Origin: Streptomyces sp. LHD-70
GTDB taxonomy: Bacteria > Actinomycetota > Actinomycetes > Streptomycetales > Streptomycetaceae
DNA length: 64,000 nt
Direction: 5' to 3'
Assembly: GCF_031157275.1 (NCBI RefSeq)
Contig: NZ_JAVIFW010000008.1
Location: forward strand, 248,001 to 312,000
Made by a program: the position numbers and the translations under genes
The notes under the pieces: model-generated
What the model was told of the DNA's origin: nothing
The model's input: the letters and a program-made list of their open reading frames with translations, nothing else
The model's database searches: none
Shown: positions 25,822 to 33,871 of the stretch, one piece after another
Layout: every line of letters begins with the position of its first letter
Position numbering within the stretch: position 1 is the first letter of the stretch

Positions 25822-26345
25822 TCAGGCGTCCGCGGCGTCGAGGTCCAGGACCGCCTTGCCGTGCAGGCGGCGGCCGAGGAGGGCATCGGCGGCCTCTTCG
25901 GCTCGCTGCCAGCTGCCGCGCCAGGAGACGCCGGGGTCGAGCTCGCCCGCGGCCACCTGCTGCGCCAGCCAGCTGAGGTCGGGCGCCAGGTTCGTGCAGC
26001 CCAGGAGGTGGAACGCCGCGACGGTGCGGTCGTGGCGGCCCTCGTCGCCGAAGAGGGCGCCGTACGGGAAGTGCTCGGGGTCGCCGGCCGCATGGCCCAC
26101 GGCGACCAGCGTGCCGCCGCCCGCCAGCTTCTCGTACGCCTCCACCAGCTGCTTGCCGCCGACCAGGTCGACGACGCCGTGCACGGGTTCGGACGCGGCG
26201 GCGGGTGTGCCGACGACCTCGTGCGCGCCCAGAGCGCGCAGGGCCTCGCCGCGCGCTTCCGGGTCTCCGGTCACGGCCACGACGTACGCACCGCCCTTGC
26301 GGGCCAGTTGGACGGCGTACCGCCCCGTCCCTCCCGTGCCCTCCC
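25822..26345 (-). pseudogene. Zinc-type alcohol dehydrogenase/quinone oxidoreductase, N-terminal half deleted
   Basis: From about 26345 down to the stop at 25822 the frame encodes only the NAD(P)-binding half of a medium-chain dehydrogenase: GGTGRYAVQLARKGGAYVV (Rossmann motif), LRALGAHEVVG, VVDLVGGKQLVEAYEKL, and a proper C-terminus. The preceding catalytic half is missing; upstream of the Rossmann motif the frame runs antisense through a TetR gene. The edge at 26345 coincides with the truncated start of that gene, which points to one deletion removing both 5' ends and the shared promoter. Confidence 0.75.
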
Positions 26346-26983
26346 GGCCGAGGCGCGGCTGCCGCTGCGCGAGCGCAAGAAGCGGCGCACGCGGCAGGCG
26401 CTCGTGGAGAGCGCCCTCGACCTGTTCACGGAGCGCGGCTTCGACGGCGTGACGCAGGACGAGCTGTGCGATGCGGTGGACGTCTCGAAGCGCACGTTCT
26501 TCCGTACGTTCACCAGCAAGGAAGACGTCGCCATGGCGCCCACGCAGGAGCTGTGGGCGGCCTTCCTGGAGGAACTGGAACGCCGCGAGCCCGAGCGGGG
26601 CGGCACGCTCGTCGAGCTGCTTGAGGGCTGCCTCTTCGGGGCGCTCGACCGTATGACGGACGACGGCTGGGCCCGGCGCGTGCTGCTCAGCCGGCGTCTC
26701 GCCGAGGAGACCCCCTCCATGGGGGGCGCACGGGCTGCACCTCTGCGACCGCACCAGCCGAGCCGCCCTCGACGTGCTGCGGCGCAGGTTCCGCCTGGAC
26801 ACCGCCGGCGACCCACGGCCCCGGCTCGCACTCGACGTGCTCGTCGCCGCGTTCCACTGGGCGCTGGCGGAGTGGACGGCAAGGCCGGGCAGCCCCACGC
26901 GCGCGCAGTTGGCGTCAGGCCTGCGCGCCGCCGTCGCCGCCGCGCCGGACAGCCTGACCTTGACGGTCACCGCGCGCGACTAG
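26346..26983 (+). pseudogene. TetR-family regulator, start lost and frameshifted
   Basis: The frame encodes RERKKRRTRQALVESALDL then FTERGFDGVTQDELCDAVD and VSKRTFFRTFTSKED, a clear TetR DNA-binding domain. No in-frame ATG/GTG lies near its proper start, where it abuts the dehydrogenase remnant. Around 26715-26730 (after EETPSMGG, at a run of six G) the coding continues in another frame as GLHLCDRTSRAALDVL ... LTVTARD to 26983. Either a real indel or a sequencing error at the G-run explains the shift; the missing start stands regardless. Confidence 0.72.
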
Positions 26984-27023
26984 GGCGTACTCAGGAGGCG
27001 CCTGAGGCGCGCCCGGGACTCAC

Positions 27024-27638
27024 CTAGGGTCGGCCGCGGCTCGACTCAGGGGCGATGCCCTGCAAGAGCGCACGAACGAGGGCTGTCGCGAATCCCTGTA
27101 CGGGAGGGGGCGGTTGGGGGCCATCCTCGTCGTACGCGAAGGCGCGCTGCGCGCAGGCGCCGAGGAGGAGTGAGGCGGCGGCGAAGGTGTCGGCCTCGGG
27201 GGCGATGCGGCCCGCCCGCTGTTCGGCCCTGAGGTACTCGTCGAGACCCATGATGGGCATGTGCGGGCCGGTGCCCATCTCGCGCAGGGCCGCGACGTGG
27301 CGCCGGCGCAGCCGGGTCTCGGCGTAGAGCGAGCCGGCGATCGGGAAGCTCTGCTCGTAGAAGAGCGCGGCCGCGTGCGTGATCTCGACGAGGTTCTCCT
27401 CGACGGTGCGCCCGCCCGGGTCTTCGGCGAGGCGGTGGATCAGTGGAGCCAGTTGCGGCAGGCGCTCCTTGAGGACGCTGACGAACAGCTCCTCCTTGCT
27501 CGCGAAGTGCTTGTAGAGCGCCGCTTCCGAGCAGCCGGCCGCCTTGGCGATCTCCTTGGTGGTGGTGCGGGCGAGGCCGATCGTGCGCATCAGCTCGTGG
27601 GCCGCGTCGAGGATCCGCTCCCGGGCCGGTTTCTGCAT
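27024..27638 (-). CDS. TetR-family transcriptional regulator
   Basis: 204 residues from the ATG at 27638. N-terminal helix-turn-helix: RERILDAAHELMRTIGLART then TTKEIAKAAGCSEAALYKHF. The C-terminal ligand domain is unassigned. It is divergent from the NAD(P)-binding protein gene at 27723, and the 84-base gap contains two copies of a GGTGAGTG-type palindrome, so it very likely represses that gene and itself. Confidence 0.88.
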   Translation of the reverse strand: MQKPARERILDAAHELMRTIGLARTTTKEIAKAAGCSEAALYKHFASKEELFVSVLKERLPQLAPLIHRLAEDPGGRTVEENLVEITHAAALFYEQSFPIAGSLYAETRLRRRHVAALREMGTGPHMPIMGLDEYLRAEQRAGRIAPEADTFAAASLLLGACAQRAFAYDEDGPQPPPPVQGFATALVRALLQGIAPESSRGRP

Positions 27639-27659
27639 GGCTGCCCTCTCAGGCTTGAC

Positions 27660-27704
27660 GGTGAGTGAATGCTTACCCACTCTAGAGGTGAGTGAACACT
27701 CACC
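27660..27704. promoter_or_regulatory. Tandem TetR operators
   Basis: A perfect 8-bp inverted repeat with a 2-base centre, GGTGAGTGAACACTCACC, lies at 27687-27704. An imperfect version of the same sequence, beginning GTGAGTGAATGCTTACC, lies at about 27660-27677, one 27-base step upstream. Both fall between divergent genes, as expected for autoregulating TetR proteins. Confidence 0.7.
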
Positions 27705-27722
27705 CACCCGAGAGGATGCGCC

Positions 27723-28364
27723 ATGAAAGTCACTGTTTTCGGTGCCACCGGAGGGATCGGCCAGGAGCTCGTCAGGCAGGCTCTTGCCGCCGGGCACCAG
27801 GTCACGGCCGTGGTGCGCGATCCGGCGCGGCTCACTCCGACCGGTGACGCCCTCGACGTGTTCCGGTCGGACCTGCAGGACACCGAGGCCCTGCGGGAGG
27901 CGGTCGAAGGGCGGGACGCGGTGCTGTCCGGCCTCGGAGCCCGCTCCACCAAGGACGCCCGTACGGGGATCGCGTCGGCCCTGACCCGCCCGGTCCTGCG
28001 GGCGCTCGACGCGACGGGCACGCGGCGCTTCCTCGCGGTGAGCGCCGGCCCGCTCGCTCCCGAGCCGGACGACCAGAGGTTCGTGCACCGCCGCGTCATG
28101 GTGCCGCTGATCAGCACGCTCCTGAAGCCGGTGTACGACGACCTGAAGGTGATGGAGGCGGAGGTCCGGCGCAGCGCCACCGACTGGACGCTCGTACGCC
28201 CGCCGAGGCTCCTCGACAGGCCGGTCACCGGGGCCTATCGCACGGCCCTGAACGTGAATCTGCGCGGCGGCGCCACCATCGCGCGCGCGGACGTGGCACA
28301 CGCGATGCTGGCGATGATCGACGACCCGGCGACGGTGCGGCAGGGCGTGAGCGTCGCCTACTAG
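27723..28364 (+). CDS. NAD(P)H-binding oxidoreductase (SDR, NmrA/BVR-B type)
   Basis: 213 residues with the N-terminal dinucleotide motif FGATGGIGQELV, a RPPRLLDRPVTG segment and no classical YxxxK site, as in atypical NAD(P)-binding SDRs resembling flavin/biliverdin reductase B. Presumably a cytosolic reductase or redox sensor induced when the divergent TetR protein binds its ligand. AGAGGA ribosome-binding site lies before the ATG. Confidence 0.82.
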   Translation: MKVTVFGATGGIGQELVRQALAAGHQVTAVVRDPARLTPTGDALDVFRSDLQDTEALREAVEGRDAVLSGLGARSTKDARTGIASALTRPVLRALDATGTRRFLAVSAGPLAPEPDDQRFVHRRVMVPLISTLLKPVYDDLKVMEAEVRRSATDWTLVRPPRLLDRPVTGAYRTALNVNLRGGATIARADVAHAMLAMIDDPATVRQGVSVAY

Positions 28365-28435
28365 TGCCGAAGTGCAGCCCCATGGAGCCGAGGAGCTGCC
28401 CGACGCTTACGACTACAGGCTCCCGACGCGTACGA

Positions 28436-29491
28436 CTACAGGCTGACGCCCACCGTCACCGGCTCGTTGACCAGCGTGATCCCGAAGGCGTCCCGGACTC
28501 CGACGACGACCTCGCGGGCGAGCATCAGGAGGTCCTCGGTGGTGGCCTCGCCGCGGTTGGTGAGGGCGAGAGTGTGCTTGGTGGAGATACGGGCCGGGCC
28601 CTCGCCGTACCCCTTCGTGAAGCCCGCCTTGTCGATGAGCCAGGCCGCCGAGGTCTTCACGTGACCGTCCCCGTCCGGGAAGGCCGGCGGCGTGATCTCC
28701 GGGCCGAGGCGGTCCACCACGCGCGCGTGGAAGGCGGTGAACTCCGCTTCAGTGAGGATCGGGTTGGTGAAGAACGAACCGGCCGACCAGGTGTCGTGGT
28801 CCTCCGGGTCGAGCACCATGCCCTTGCCCGCCCGCAGTTTCAGGACGGTTTCGCGGGCGCTCTCCAGCGGCACGCGGTCCCCCGCCTCGACGCCCAGGAC
28901 GCGGGCGGTCTCGGCGTACTTCACGGGGGCGCTCAGACCGTCCGCGTCCTCCAGGTCGAAGCGGACGCGCAGCACCACATAGCGCTCCGGGTCGGCCTTG
29001 AAGCGGCTGTGGCGGTACGAGAACGCGCAGTCGGCGTTCTGCAGAGTGACGGTCTCGCCCGCCCTGCGGTCGTACGCCACGACCTCCGTGATGGTCGAGG
29101 AGACCTCCTGGCCGTACGCCCCGACGTTCTGGATCGGCGTCGCGCCCGCGGAGCCGGGGATTCCGGCGAGGCACTCGATGCCCGCGAGTCCGGCCGCAAC
29201 CGTGCGCGCGACGGCGTCGGTCCAGACCTCGCCGGCGGCCAACTCCAGCTTGGTGCCGTGCAGTTCGAAGCCCTCGGTGGCGATGCGCAGGGCCGTGCCG
29301 GAGAAGCCCTTGTCGCTGATCACAAGGTTGCTGCCGCCGCCGATGACGAGCAGGGGGGTGCCCGAGGCGTCGGCCTCGCGCACGGCGGCGATCACCTCGG
29401 CGTCGGTCGTCGCGGTGATCAGGCGGGTGGCGGGCCCGCCGAGCCGGAAGGTGGTCAGCGGGGCGAGCGGGGCGTCGTGGAGTTGCTGCAC
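28436..29491 (-). CDS. murB: UDP-N-acetylenolpyruvoylglucosamine reductase
   Basis: 351 residues from a GTG at 29491. FAD-binding segment VIGGGSNLVISDKG, then GIPGSAGATPIQNVGAYGQE, the catalytic serine region WSAGSFFTNP and C-terminal glutamate in LVNEPV, the hallmarks of type I MurB. It reduces the enolpyruvyl group to lactyl in UDP-MurNAc synthesis for peptidoglycan. Downstream of two MaoC genes on the same strand, 67 bases apart. Confidence 0.95.
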   Translation of the reverse strand: MQQLHDAPLAPLTTFRLGGPATRLITATTDAEVIAAVREADASGTPLLVIGGGSNLVISDKGFSGTALRIATEGFELHGTKLELAAGEVWTDAVARTVAAGLAGIECLAGIPGSAGATPIQNVGAYGQEVSSTITEVVAYDRRAGETVTLQNADCAFSYRHSRFKADPERYVVLRVRFDLEDADGLSAPVKYAETARVLGVEAGDRVPLESARETVLKLRAGKGMVLDPEDHDTWSAGSFFTNPILTEAEFTAFHARVVDRLGPEITPPAFPDGDGHVKTSAAWLIDKAGFTKGYGEGPARISTKHTLALTNRGEATTEDLLMLAREVVVGVRDAFGITLVNEPVTVGVSL

Positions 29492-29558
29492 GCGCTCAAG
29501 GGTACGGTCCGGGACCGACAGTGCCGGTCCCGGACCGTGAGGGGTCCTGCGGTGCGCC

Positions 29559-30008
29559 TCAGGCGAGGCGTACGACGGCCCGGGACATGCCCAGGACCTT
29601 CTGGCCCGCGCTCATGGCGGTGAGGTCGACGCGGACGGTGCGGGCGTCGTCGTCGAGCTTGGCCGCGACCTTGGCGCTGACCTCGACGACCGCGCCCTCG
29701 TCGTCGTTCGGGACGACGACCGGCTTGGTGAAGCGGACGCCGTACTCCGCGACCGCCGCCGGGTCGCCCACCCAGTCGGTGACGACGCGGATCGCCTCGG
29801 CCATGGTGAACATGCCGTGGGCGATGACGTCGGGCAGGCCGACCTCCTTGGCGAACTTCTCGTTCCAGTGGATCGGGTTGAAGTCGCCGGACGCGCCCGC
29901 GTAGCGCACCAGGGTGGCGCGGGTCACCGGGAAGGTCTGCGCGGGGAGTTCGGTGCCGACTTCGACGTCCTCGTACCGGATCTTCGCCGTCGTGCTCAGT
30001 GTGGTCAT
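29559..30008 (-). CDS. MaoC-type hot-dog dehydratase, subunit B-like
   Basis: 149 residues from the ATG at 30008, with AGGAGG seven bases upstream. The hydratase motif is present as YAGASGDFNPIHWNEKFAKE plus VGLPDVIAHGMFTMAE (the Asp/His pair of R-hydratases). It begins two bases after the stop of the adjacent MaoC-like gene, the arrangement of mycobacterial HadA-HadB heterodimers that dehydrate 3-hydroxyacyl intermediates. The Asp-x4-His catalytic pair is in this subunit. Confidence 0.85.
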   Translation of the reverse strand: MTTLSTTAKIRYEDVEVGTELPAQTFPVTRATLVRYAGASGDFNPIHWNEKFAKEVGLPDVIAHGMFTMAEAIRVVTDWVGDPAAVAEYGVRFTKPVVVPNDDEGAVVEVSAKVAAKLDDDARTVRVDLTAMSAGQKVLGMSRAVVRLA

Positions 30009-30010
30009 CG

Positions 30011-30463
30011 TCACGCCTCCTCTGCCGCGCGTGCGACGAGTTTGGTCCACGCGGTCACGACGTGTTCGCCGGCCTCGTCGTGCACCTCGCCGCGGATGTC
30101 CAGGATGTCGTTGCCCGCCATGGACTTGATCGCCTCGATGGTCGAGGTGACGCTGAGGCGGTCACCGGCGCGCACCGGGCGGGTGTACGCGAACTTCTGG
30201 TCGCCGTGCACCACGCGGCTGTAGTCGAGGCCGAGTTGCGGGTCCTCGATGACCTGTCCGGCCGCCTTGAACGTGATCGCGAAAACGAAAGTCGGCGGGG
30301 CGATCACATCGGGGTGACCGTAGGCCTTGGCCGCCTCGGTGTCGGTGTACGCCGGATTCGCGTCACCGACCGCCTCCGCGAATTCACGGATCTTCTCGCG
30401 GCCGACCTCATAGGGGTCGGTGGGCGGGTAGGACCGCCCCACGAAGGACTGGTCGAGCGCCAT
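30011..30463 (-). CDS. MaoC N-terminal-type hot-dog protein (HadA-like / FAS1-like dehydratase domain)
   Basis: 150 residues from the ATG at 30463 with AGGAGG ten bases upstream; a longer frame begins at 30544 but lacks a ribosome-binding site. FVGRSYPPTDPYEVGREKIREF is the typical start of UPF0336/HadA proteins, followed by FAEAVGDANPAYTD and the hot-dog core. Likely the stabilising, substrate-binding partner of the next gene's product. Confidence 0.85.
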   Translation of the reverse strand: MALDQSFVGRSYPPTDPYEVGREKIREFAEAVGDANPAYTDTEAAKAYGHPDVIAPPTFVFAITFKAAGQVIEDPQLGLDYSRVVHGDQKFAYTRPVRAGDRLSVTSTIEAIKSMAGNDILDIRGEVHDEAGEHVVTAWTKLVARAAEEA

Positions 30464-30543
30464 GGACTCGGTACCTCCTGTGCTTTTCGCGGTATTCCGC
30501 AGTTCCTGCTCGCCCACGTCGGCGATCACGGGCGGTAACGACA

Positions 30544-30575
30544 CGAGGCCGCCCCCTGAAAAGGGGACGGCCTCG
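30544..30575 (-). terminator. Terminator of rpmG
   Basis: Arms 30544-30557 and 30562-30575 pair over 14 positions with a single mismatch and a 4-base loop, 15 bases beyond the rpmG stop. It separates rpmG from the MaoC pair. Confidence 0.8.
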
Positions 30576-30589
30576 CATGCGAGCCTGAT

Positions 30590-30754
30590 TCAGCGCGTTT
30601 CGCGGTGCGCCGTGTGCGAGTTGCAGCGCGGGCAGTGCTTCTTCATCTCAAGACGGTCCGGGTTGTTGCGCCGGTTCTTCTTGGTGATGTAGTTCCGCTC
30701 CTTGCACTCCACGCAGGCCAGCGTGATCTTCGGGCGGACGTCTGTGGCAGCCAC
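30590..30754 (-). CDS. rpmG: 50S ribosomal protein L33, zinc-ribbon form
   Basis: 54 residues from a GTG at 30754, preceded by AAGGAG. Two CxxC pairs (CVEC and CPRC) bind zinc, so this is the C+ paralogue; a zinc-free paralogue under Zur control exists in other streptomycetes but not in this window. Lies just downstream of tRNA-Met and tRNA-Thr on the same strand. Confidence 0.95.
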
Positions 30755-30851
30755 GTGAGTGCTCCTTGACGGACGGATGGACGAATGAAACGTATGAACG
30801 CAGAAAAGAGTAGCCGATCGGAGGACCGACCCCACAATCGGCTACTGTCAG

Positions 30852-30924
30852 TAGCGGTGACCGGACTTGAACCGGTGACACAGCGATTATGAGCCGCTTG
30901 CTCTACCGACTGAGCTACACCGCT
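30852..30924 (-). tRNA. tRNA-Met (CAT anticodon, elongator type)
   Basis: 73-nt cloverleaf with acceptor AGCGGTG/CACCGCT, anticodon loop CTCATAA (CAT) and T-arm CCGGTTCAAGTCCGG. The fully paired first position of the acceptor stem argues for elongator rather than initiator tRNA. CCA is not encoded. Confidence 0.93.
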
Positions 30925-30968
30925 TTGATGCGAGGCCCTCACCCGAAGGTGAGGGAGCCGCACATCAG

Positions 30969-31041
30969 AGCCCCAATGCGGAATCGAACCGCAGACCTTC
31001 TCCTTACCATGGAGACGCTCTACCGACTGAGCTATTGGGGC
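30969..31041 (-). tRNA. tRNA-Thr (GGT anticodon)
   Basis: 73-nt cloverleaf with acceptor GCCCCAA/TTGGGGC, anticodon stem TCTCC/GGAGA with loop ATGGTAA (GGT) and T-arm GCGGTTCGATTCCGC. It is separated by 44 bases from tRNA-Met; an inverted repeat CCCTCACC...GGTGAGGG lies between them. Confidence 0.95.
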
Positions 31042-31290
31042 GAGCGATGAAGACATTACACGGTCGGCTGCCGTTCGCCCAAATCCGTTTCGGAGGCCCC
31101 AGGGCGACGATCTCCGCGCGTGTCACCGCACCCGCCTCCGAGGCCCCTTCCCTGCTCATACACCACACCGGTACGACTATTCCGCTCCTCCGCGAAGGGG
31201 CGTGATCGGCGTCCTAGGCTCGGGACACGCTGCGTGATCTTGATCGAACGCCGCGTGGTCCTGACCGCTCGAGCCACGCCCAGGAGCGCG

Positions 31291-32544
31291 ATGCCCGACA
31301 GCCAGCCGCAGCCACCGCACCATGACGGCGCCGCCGAGGACACGGCCTCGCTTCTGCTCTGCGGAGCCACTCTCGTCGACGGCAGGACCGTGGACGTACG
31401 GCTCGGCAGGGGGCGCATCGAGGCGGTCGGCACCGCGGGCAGCCTGACCGCGCACACCGCGCGCGTGGACCTCAACGGGTACCTGCTGCTGCCCGCGCCC
31501 GCCGAGCCGCACGCGCACAGCGACACCGCACTCACCGCGGACGGCGACGGCCCGGTCGGGTACGAGGTGCGGGACGTCCAGCGGCGCACCACGGAGGCCG
31601 CACTGCTGCAACTCGGCCACGGCGCAACGGCGTTGCGCAGCCATGTGCGGATCGGGGACGTGCAGGGGCTCGGCGCGATGGAGGCGGCTCTGCAGGCCCG
31701 CCGGTCGCTGCGCGGCCTGACGGACCTCACGACCGTCGCCGTTCCGCGGCTGCTCACCGGGATCGCCGGCGGCGACGGCCTGGCGATGCTGCGGGACGCC
31801 GTGAAAATGGGCGCCTCTGTGGTGGGCGGTTGCCCCGACCTGGATCCGGACCCCACGGGGTACGTGGAGGCGGTTCTGGAAGTCGCCGCCGAGCACGGCT
31901 GTCCCGTGGACCTGCACACCGACGGAGCGGATCCGGCCCGGCTCGCGCGCCTCGCCGCCGTGGCGGGCGGGCTGCGGTCCGGTGTGAGCGTCGGGCCGTG
32001 CGGCGGGCTCGGGCGGATGCCCGCGGCGGTGGCCGCGCGTAGCGCCGAGGCGCTCGCCGCGGCCGGTGTCTCCGTCGTGTGCCTGCCGCAGGGCGACTGC
32101 GGGGGCCTGGAGCGGCGCGGCTGCTCAGCGGCTCCCGTACGGCTGCTCAGGGCGGCCGGGGTGCGGGTGAGCGCGGGCAGTGGGGCGTTGCGCGACGCCG
32201 CCAACCCGGTGGGGCGCGGGGACCCGATGGAGGCCGCGTTCCTGCTTGCCGCGCAGCACGGCCTCGACGCCGATGAGGCGTACGCGGCGGTGAGTGCGGT
32301 CGCTCGGGAGGCGATGGGCCTACCGGAGGTGCGCGTGGAGGCGGGGTTCCCCGCCGAACTGCTCGCGGTCCGGGGCGCGCGGCTCTCGGGGGTGCTGTCG
32401 CTCGCGTACAGCCGGATCGTGGTGCACCGGGGGCGTGTGGTGGCGCGGACCAGTGCGGTACGGGAGTACTGCGACTCGGCGGTCGCCGTGGCGCTCGATC
32501 TGCCGCGGCAGGGGCGGGTGAAGGGCGCCGGGGGCACGGCTTGA
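31291..32544 (+). CDS. Amidohydrolase-superfamily protein (cytosine deaminase-like), probably lacking full metal site
   Basis: 417 residues from the ATG at 31291 with CAGGAG upstream. The fold order resembles CodA: urease-type beta start (GATLVDGRTVDVRLG), PHAHSD for the first HxH, DLHTDGAD for the next His, and RDAANPVGRGDPMEAAFLLA late in the chain. Compared with E. coli CodA (recalled motifs), the Glu after the third His is Gly, the strand-6 His motif reads SVGPCGG without His, and the Gly-x-Asp-Asp segment reads AGSGALRD without the catalytic Asp. It may be a non-catalytic homologue or use a different chemistry. No neighbour suggests a pathway. Confidence 0.7.
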   Translation: MPDSQPQPPHHDGAAEDTASLLLCGATLVDGRTVDVRLGRGRIEAVGTAGSLTAHTARVDLNGYLLLPAPAEPHAHSDTALTADGDGPVGYEVRDVQRRTTEAALLQLGHGATALRSHVRIGDVQGLGAMEAALQARRSLRGLTDLTTVAVPRLLTGIAGGDGLAMLRDAVKMGASVVGGCPDLDPDPTGYVEAVLEVAAEHGCPVDLHTDGADPARLARLAAVAGGLRSGVSVGPCGGLGRMPAAVAARSAEALAAAGVSVVCLPQGDCGGLERRGCSAAPVRLLRAAGVRVSAGSGALRDAANPVGRGDPMEAAFLLAAQHGLDADEAYAAVSAVAREAMGLPEVRVEAGFPAELLAVRGARLSGVLSLAYSRIVVHRGRVVARTSAVREYCDSAVAVALDLPRQGRVKGAGGTA

Positions 32545-32550
32545 GGGGCG

Positions 32551-32735
32551 GCACGCGCGCGTAGTGCCGGGTTTGGGTGTGCGAAGTTGAGGCTGCACGC
32601 GCGCGTAGTGGCGGGTTTGGGTAATGCGGGGCTTGAGGCTGCACGCGCGCGTGGTGGCGGTTTTCGAGCGTACGGACCGGTGGCGGTTTTCCTGGCTCTT
32701 GTCCGTGCCACGCGCGCGTGCAGGCTGGTGTGATG
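32551..32735. repeat. Direct repeats of 44-46 bp between convergent genes
   Basis: GCACGCGCGCGTAGTG-type units start at 32551, 32595 and 32641, each followed by a CGGGTTTGGGT or CGGTTTTC stretch; a partial fourth copy is near 32709. They fill the gap between the amidohydrolase gene (+) and the lipoprotein gene (-). Confidence 0.75.
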
Positions 32736-32753
32736 GGGGTTCGAGCGGCTGGG

Positions 32754-33806
32754 TCAGCGCATGGCGGGCTGGGACCCGGCGATGAACATCAGGTCGGACA
32801 TGGTCAGTTCGGTGGCCTTCGCGGGGCGCTCGATCTTCGGTGCCTTGCCGAACTTCATCGTCAGCGGCAGCTTGGCGCCCTTCTCCAAACCGTCCGACTT
32901 GTCCGCGAGTTGAGCGAGATCGAATGTGATCTTGCGCAACTTGCCGTCCTTCAGCACGAAGTGGACCTTCACCTGCTTCTTCGGGACCGACTTGAAGTCC
33001 TCGGCCGTCGGCAGCTCCGTACCCGGGGGCAGATCGCTCGCCATCGGCTCCAGCTTCTCGGCGAGGCGCGTGAGGAGGGAGCGGGCGTTGGCCTTCGCGG
33101 TGATCCGGGACGTGCCGTCGGAGTCGCCGTTCTCCTTGAACCTGACCTCGCGCGCAAGGACCTGGCGGATACCCTTGAGGAGCTTGGCCTGCGTCTTTTC
33201 GTCGAGGGCAGGCTCATTCCGGGCCGGCCCAGGCAGCATCTTCGGGTCGACCTTGACCCACTTGCCCTGGAGGACGCTGCGCAGGGCGCCCGCCTCCTCG
33301 GGGAGGTCGGCGGCCGAGGGAATCGGCGTGTCCGCCAGCTTGCCGAAGGCGGCCAAGTCGGCGCGGTAGTACCTGTCTTCGCCCAGGGCGCGGTACTCGA
33401 CCAGGGTTCCGTCGGCGCCGGTGATGCGCATCGACGTACCGGAGAGGTCCTTCTCCTCCGCATCGGCCAGGGGCTTTTCGGCCCGCAGGGACATCTGGAC
33501 GCGGGCCTTGCTGAGGAAGGCGCCGAAGCCGGGCGGCGGGCCGTCGCCGCCGCCGCTCTTCGCGTCCTCGCTGTCCTGGATGAGCTTCTCGAGCGTGGCC
33601 GCGTCCGCGTCCAGGCCGAACTCGAGGGTGAGCGAACGCTGTTCACCGAGCTGCTCGACGGCGTCGTCGACCTGATGTGCCGCGGAGGCGTTCTCGATGG
33701 GGTCGCAGGCGGTGGCGCCCGTGAGGACGACGGCGGCGCAGCCGGTAGCGATCAGGGTCTTGCGTATGGCGCTGATGACGGGCTCCTCTTGAAGATGAAC
33801 ATTCAT
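32754..33806 (-). CDS. Secreted lipoprotein of unknown function
   Basis: 350 residues from the ATG at 33806; the frame could also start ten codons earlier. Signal sequence SAIRKTLIATGCAAVVLTG with lipobox ATAC, then a mature domain (DDAVEQLGEQRSLTLEFGLD; KVHFVLKDGKLRKITFDL) of the LppX/LolA-like kind, sharing the overall design of the lipoprotein at 19339 but not close in sequence. Likely anchored on the outside of the cytoplasmic membrane; ligand unknown. Confidence 0.75.
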   Translation of the reverse strand: MNVHLQEEPVISAIRKTLIATGCAAVVLTGATACDPIENASAAHQVDDAVEQLGEQRSLTLEFGLDADAATLEKLIQDSEDAKSGGGDGPPPGFGAFLSKARVQMSLRAEKPLADAEEKDLSGTSMRITGADGTLVEYRALGEDRYYRADLAAFGKLADTPIPSAADLPEEAGALRSVLQGKWVKVDPKMLPGPARNEPALDEKTQAKLLKGIRQVLAREVRFKENGDSDGTSRITAKANARSLLTRLAEKLEPMASDLPPGTELPTAEDFKSVPKKQVKVHFVLKDGKLRKITFDLAQLADKSDGLEKGAKLPLTMKFGKAPKIERPAKATELTMSDLMFIAGSQPAMR

Positions 33807-33871
33807 GAGACGCCCGAGGTGGGGCTCGGGTTGCACGGCGGCTTCGGCCGACGCGGCGTACGGTCGGAATC

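Noticed and set aside
30936..30955. Inverted repeat between tRNA-Thr and tRNA-Met as a terminator
   Set aside because: Only eight base pairs, no U-run; the two tRNAs are probably cotranscribed and this may be a processing structure.
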